This document shows positions 61,000-64,000 of a DNA stretch of 64,000 nucleotides, piece after piece. The position numbers and the translations under genes are program-made. This DNA comes from Dactylosporangium siamense (GTDB lineage: Bacteria; Actinomycetota; Actinomycetes; Mycobacteriales; Micromonosporaceae), in NCBI RefSeq assembly GCF_016862795.1, contig NZ_BONQ01000110.1, forward strand, positions 124,001 to 188,000, written 5' to 3'. The notes under the pieces were generated by a model that saw only the letters and a program-made list of their open reading frames with translations, had not been told where the DNA came from and ran no database searches. How positions within the stretch are numbered: position 1 is the first letter of the stretch; every line of letters begins with the position of its first letter.

Positions 61000-61371
61000 G
61001 TGGACAGCACCGCGCTGCGCGCCGACCGGGCCGATGTCCGGCAGTCCGACGACGAGCACACGCTGATCCTGGGCGCCGCGGGCGTGCACGTCCTGCTGAT
61101 CCGGCTGCGGTACGACGGCTGGGTCGACGAGCTGATCGACAACGCCGGCACGGTCGCCACCTGGGCCGTCAACGCCTGGACCCTGATCGGACATGACCTG
61201 TCCCTCGAGCTGACCCGGGCGGCGGCCGCCCTGCTCGGCCTGCCGAGGGAGCTCGAGCTGCGCCTGGACGTGGACGACGACGGGATCCGCCTGGTCCGCG
61301 CCGCGCTGCTGGAGATCCTGTCGTGCGCCTGCTTCGTGGTCGACACCCCGGAGGGCCGCGTCTCCCGCTGA
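61000..61371 (+). CDS. Small hypothetical protein
   Basis: 123 residues, acidic, mixed alpha/beta, no export signal. The HVLLIRLRYDGWVDELIDNAGTVATWAVNAW region suggests a compact helical domain. GTG 61000 fits a leaderless start. Convergent with the AhpD-like gene (51 bases apart). No family recognised. Confidence 0.65.
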   Translation: MDSTALRADRADVRQSDDEHTLILGAAGVHVLLIRLRYDGWVDELIDNAGTVATWAVNAWTLIGHDLSLELTRAAAALLGLPRELELRLDVDDDGIRLVRAALLEILSCACFVVDTPEGRVSR

Positions 61372-61422
61372 GCGCGGTCGGGTCCGCGGCGGGCGCCGGT
61401 GGTCCGGCGCCCGCCCGGCGGT

Positions 61423-61878
61423 TCAGCCGCCCTGTGAACCCGCGACCGCGCGGGTCGCCGCGTTCAGCCGGTTCCACGTGTTGATCGAGGCGATCGCGAT
61501 CACCAGCGCCGCGAGCTGCTCGTCGTCGTAGTGCTCCGCGGCCTCGGCCCAGATGTCGTCCGGGACGGCGTCGCCCCGGTCGGCGAGCCGGGTGGTGGCC
61601 TCGGTCAGGGCGAGCGCGGCGCGCTCCGCGGCGCTGAAGTAGGGCGCGTCCCGCCAGCCGGCGACGGTGAAGAGCCGCTCGTCGCTCTCGCCCGCCTTGC
61701 GCATGTCCGTCGCGTGCATCTCGAGGCAGACCGAGCAGCCGTTGATCTGGCTGGCCCGCAGGTAGATGAGGTTGCGGGTGGCCTCGGGCAGGGTGTCGCC
61801 GGTCGAGTTCGACAGGGCGATCAGGCCCTTCATCGCGGCGGGGAACACCATGGCCGGGTGCTTGATACGTGCCTGCAT
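61423..61878 (-). CDS. AhpD/carboxymuconolactone-decarboxylase-family protein
   Basis: 151 residues. The peroxidase-type motif Cys48-Ser-Val-Cys51-x3-His55 with ATRNLIYLRASQINGCSVC and the C-terminal INTWNRLNAATR are marks of the AhpD-like alkylhydroperoxidase group. It likely reduces peroxides through the Cys pair. ATG 61876-61878 follows GGAGGAG. Often controlled by or paired with sigma factors in actinomycetes, but none is adjacent here. Confidence 0.88.
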   Translation of the reverse strand: MQARIKHPAMVFPAAMKGLIALSNSTGDTLPEATRNLIYLRASQINGCSVCLEMHATDMRKAGESDERLFTVAGWRDAPYFSAAERAALALTEATTRLADRGDAVPDDIWAEAAEHYDDEQLAALVIAIASINTWNRLNAATRAVAGSQGG

Positions 61879-61960
61879 GACTGCTGCTCCTCCGTGGTGC
61901 GTGTTCGTCGGTCAACGGCATGACCCGGCGGGGCACCGGAATGTGACGGGGCGCGGCATC

Positions 61961-62326
61961 ATGGACCGCATGGAGTGGGTGCACGTCGTCGGCTACGAGA
62001 ACGTCCCCGGCTGTCCCCGGCCGATGGCGGCGCTGCGGTCTTGACTGCGGGAGCGCGGCATCGACTGGATGCCGTTCGCCGACGACCAGGTGCGTGTCGG
62101 CCTGGCCTGCGGCCGGGACGAGACCGGCCGGGCCTGGGGCCACGTTGACCTGTCGGTCGACGCCGAGGTGCTGCGGCGGCTCGGCCTGCACCCGGACCAG
62201 CCGACGTCCCGGGTCACCGGCCCGTCGCCGCCCGCCTGGTGGCACGCCGCCGCCGAACGCGCCCCGCTCCGGTCCGCCGACCAACCCGACGGCCCACGCC
62301 CGCGGCGGCGACCCCACCAGAACTAG
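61961..62326 (+). pseudogene. Small gene interrupted by one in-frame TGA
   Basis: From ATG 61961 or 61970 the frame reads MEWVHVVGYENVPGCPRPMAALRS, stops at TGA 62042-62044, then goes on in the same frame as LRERGIDWMPFADDQVRVGLACGRDETG and ends at TAG 62324-62326. Restoring one codon, for example Trp, gives about 120 residues. A nonsense mutation or a sequencing error is the simplest reading. A 7-bp hairpin (CGGCATC-GACTG-GATGCCG, 62056-62074) follows the TGA. Recoding to selenocysteine is possible in principle but not supported. Family not recognised. Confidence 0.6.
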
Positions 62327-62343
62327 GCCGTTTGGCCTAGGGT
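62323..62343 (+). promoter_or_regulatory. CTAGGCC palindrome overlapping a leaderless promoter
   Basis: CTAGGCC-GTTT-GGCCTAG (62323-62340), perfect 7-bp arms, overlaps the -10 box TAGGGT (62338-62343), which is followed by TCCGGC and ATG 62350. Looks like an operator, although the hairpin could also end transcription from upstream. Confidence 0.65.
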
Positions 62344-62349
62344 TCCGGC

Positions 62350-62505
62350 ATGGTCACGTTTCCGGTCGATGCCGTCACACCCGCCGGCGAGCGACCACCG
62401 GTGCGACCCCTCGGCGACCTCTTCCCGGACGCCCTCGTGATCGGTGATGACCCGGCGCTGCCGGTGCTGGAGTGCGGGCGGCTCGACCGGCTGCCCACCC
62501 GATGA
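62350..62505 (+). CDS. 51-residue ORF coupled to a methyltransferase
   Basis: MVTFPVDAVTPAGERPPVRP begins a short, Pro/Asp-rich peptide ending CGRLDRLPTR. A leaderless promoter with palindrome sits exactly in front, and its TGA overlaps the methyltransferase ATG (ATGA), so it is very likely translated. It resembles no family I know; it may be a leader ORF or a small partner protein. Confidence 0.55.
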   Translation: MVTFPVDAVTPAGERPPVRPLGDLFPDALVIGDDPALPVLECGRLDRLPTR

Positions 62506-63140
62506 CCCGCGCACCCGCACGGCGGTCCGAGCGCTTCGCGCGGGCGTTCGCCGCCGCCGTCCCGAGCATGGACGCCCGCGGCGCGGCGGCGCACCGGTCC
62601 CGGCTCCTCGCCGGGTTGACCGGCACCGTCCTCGAGGTCGGCGCCGGCACGGGGGCCTGCTTCGCGCACTACCCGCCGCAGGTCACCGCCGTGCGGGCGG
62701 TCGAGCCCGACCCCTTCCTGCGCGAGCTCGCCACCCGGGCCGCGGCGGCCGCACCGGTGCCCGTCACCGTCGTGGCAGGCACGGCCGAGGACCTGCCCGC
62801 GGCGGCCGGCGAGTTCGACGCGGCCGTCTGCTCGCTGGTGCTGTGCAGCGTCCCGGACCCTGACACCGCCCTGGCCGGGATCCGGCGGGCGCTGCGCCCC
62901 GGCGGGCAGCTGCGCTTCTACGAGCACGTGCGCTCGGCCAGCCGGCTCGTCGGTCTCCTCGAGGACGCCGCGACGCCGCTGTGGGCCGCCCTGGCCGGCG
63001 GCTGCCACCCGAACCGCGACACCGCCGCGGCGATCGCCCGCAACGGGTTCACCATCGAGGCCGTCGACCGGTTCGGGTTCGCGCCGGCCGCGCTCACCCC
63101 GAGGACCGCGCACCTGATCGGCCGCGCCCACGTCACGTAG
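62502..63140 (+). CDS. Class I SAM-dependent methyltransferase
   Basis: 212 residues. Motif I is VLEVGAGTG (43-51), followed by AVEPDPFLRE (acidic loop of motif II), FDAAVCSLVLCSVPDPD (motif post-I) and LRPGGQLRFYEHVRS, typical of the UbiE/Methyltransf_11 group. The small-molecule substrate is unknown. Start overlaps the 51-residue ORF; convergent with a lipoprotein gene five bases away. Confidence 0.87.
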   Translation: MTRAPARRSERFARAFAAAVPSMDARGAAAHRSRLLAGLTGTVLEVGAGTGACFAHYPPQVTAVRAVEPDPFLRELATRAAAAAPVPVTVVAGTAEDLPAAAGEFDAAVCSLVLCSVPDPDTALAGIRRALRPGGQLRFYEHVRSASRLVGLLEDAATPLWAALAGGCHPNRDTAAAIARNGFTIEAVDRFGFAPAALTPRTAHLIGRAHVT

Positions 63141-63145
63141 CCGGG

Positions 63146-63697
63146 TCAGGCGACCGTCATCGACCCGGTGGTGCCGGTGACCTGCCAGCCGGTGCCGGCG
63201 GTGTGCTGGACGACGTAAGTCAGCCAGGTGGCGCCGAGGCAGGCGACGTAGCCGTTGATGCCGACCTTGACCCGGTTGCCGTCGCCGTCGACGGGTCCGA
63301 GGGTGATCAGGATGCCGCCGTCCCGGACGACCTCGCAGCCGCCGTCGGAGGTGATGACCGACGCCCGGTCGGCGACGAAGGACACCGGCCGGGCCTCGGC
63401 GAGGGCGTCGACGATGTCGCGCTGGGTGGCGACCGGGATGGGCCTGCCGGCGGGAGCGCCGGGCTGCGGGTCACCGATACCGGGCATCGCCCGGTCGAGG
63501 ATGAAGACCTGCCGGATCTGGTCGTCCGGAAACGAGTTCTCCGACGAGTTGGCGAGATACCGCCGCAGCACCTGCACGTAGACGTCGGTGGCGCGGGTGT
63601 CACCGGACGCCGGTTCGTTGTCCACGGCGGGCCTGCCACAGCCCGCCGTCCCGATCAGCACGAGGGTGGCGAGGATCGTGCCGAGGCTGCGTCGCAT
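63146..63697 (-). CDS. Lipoprotein of unknown function
   Basis: 183 residues. Start MRRSLGTILATLVLIGTAGCG with the lipobox Cys20. The mature part includes ATDVYVQVLRRYLANSSENSF, then a beta-rich region with Cys in GGCEVVRD and YVACLG. ATG 63695-63697 follows GGAG. Similar 'Cys-anchored, VYxAVLRRYL' lipoproteins are common in actinomycetes without assigned function. Confidence 0.8.
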   Translation of the reverse strand: MRRSLGTILATLVLIGTAGCGRPAVDNEPASGDTRATDVYVQVLRRYLANSSENSFPDDQIRQVFILDRAMPGIGDPQPGAPAGRPIPVATQRDIVDALAEARPVSFVADRASVITSDGGCEVVRDGGILITLGPVDGDGNRVKVGINGYVACLGATWLTYVVQHTAGTGWQVTGTTGSMTVA

Positions 63698-63871
63698 TCC
63701 GTGCTCCGTCCGGTCGCGGCGGTGTCATCGGGTACGACGTGAGCCGGCCGACGCCGGTTCCCGGCCGGGCTGTGCGTCAGGTCACAGCCCGGCGGTGTCA
63801 CGTCCCGGCCGGCCGGCGCGTCCTTGCCGGACACAACCCCGCGCTGCGCGTGGGCCGGTCAAGGAGGACAC

Positions 63872-64000
63872 ATGTTCGCCGCTTACGTCACGATCACCAT
63901 CGTCGCCGCGCTGTTCACCGGCAGCGCCGCCGTGACCTACCTGATCGGCCACGACTATCCGAAGGCGCAGGCGGACATCAAACGGATCCCGCGGTCGTGG
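63872..64000 (+). CDS. DoxX-like membrane protein (3' end outside window)
   Basis: The first 43 residues, MFAAYVTITIVAALFTGSAA and on, hold one membrane helix followed by DYPKAQADIKRIPRSW, typical of small DoxX-like four-helix membrane proteins. ATG 63872 follows AAGGAGGAC. Cut by the window edge. Confidence 0.75.
   Translation, partial: MFAAYVTITIVAALFTGSAAVTYLIGHDYPKAQADIKRIPRSW

Noticed and set aside
62042-62074. Selenocysteine codon with SECIS element
   Set aside because: The hairpin is short, its loop lacks the usual GU feature, and the protein context has no CxxU-type redox motif. A nonsense mutation or read error is simpler.

Overview
This window is chromosomal DNA of a very GC-rich actinomycete. 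Third codon positions are almost all G or C, and ATGA/GTGA stop-start overlaps are common. It carries SARP/AfsR-type regulators, a GlnR-like regulator, a KstR2 orthologue and many leaderless promoters. The mix of secreted lectin-like, CHAP and polymorphic-toxin proteins fits a Micromonosporales-type organism (Actinoplanes and relatives), but that placement is inference. I saw no rRNA, tRNA, CRISPR array, integrase or transposase.

Layout. 1-1259: edge-truncated secreted CHAP/beta-propeller protein. 1594-7730: first catabolic block, with a divergent pair of operons (SDR and fadA6 leftward; fadD3, SDR, thiolase and SDR rightward). 7739-13681: secreted metallophosphoesterase, small SH3-like secreted protein, SARP/NB-ARC/TPR regulator, RraA-like protein and a membrane protein. 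14058-17373: secreted polymorphic-toxin-like protein with a PD-(D/E)xK-like C-terminus, plus a hypothetical neighbour. 17377-28987: core catabolic block, with kstR2 divergent from ipdABC and a hexapeptide protein, then an SDR (ipdF-like), a two-subunit MaoC hydratase, echA20, two acyl-CoA dehydrogenase-like genes, an enoyl-CoA hydratase, an SDR and a CoA ligase. 29009-40986: LanC-like protein, ECF sigma factor, second CoA ligase divergent from a FlK-like thioesterase, chemoreceptor, two alpha/beta hydrolases with a TetR, a signal-peptidase-like lipoprotein, third CoA ligase and an alcohol dehydrogenase. 41066-44364: four-subunit 2-oxoacid:ferredoxin oxidoreductase with a GntR gene inside the operon. 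44540-49825: small regulator/membrane pair, three-repeat secreted protein, then class II aldolase, amidohydrolase and GntR. 49919-64000: ROK regulator, flavin-type oxidase, FKBP, beta-helix protein, histidine kinase, second SARP with a divergent secreted protein, GlnR-like regulator, lipoproteins, AhpD-like protein, a gene broken by one in-frame TGA, a methyltransferase and an edge-truncated DoxX-like gene.

How it works together. fadD3, fadA6, kstR2, ipdA, ipdB, ipdC, echA20 and an ipdF-like SDR form the steroid C/D-ring pathway, in which the hydrindane propionate HIP is activated to its CoA ester, beta-oxidised and ring-opened. No A/B-ring or side-chain genes are present here. Five copies of an 18-bp palindrome close to ACCAAGCAAGCGCTTGGT sit in front of fadA6/fadD3, kstR2/ipdA, the ipdF-like operon, the ligase/thioesterase pair and the aldolase/amidohydrolase operon. 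They match or approach the known KstR2 site. This suggests an enlarged KstR2 regulon that includes genes not in the classical mycobacterial set: a MaoC pair, extra CoA ligases, a thioesterase, and a class II aldolase with an amidohydrolase. The ferredoxin-dependent oxidoreductase nearby has no such site and probably answers to its own GntR.
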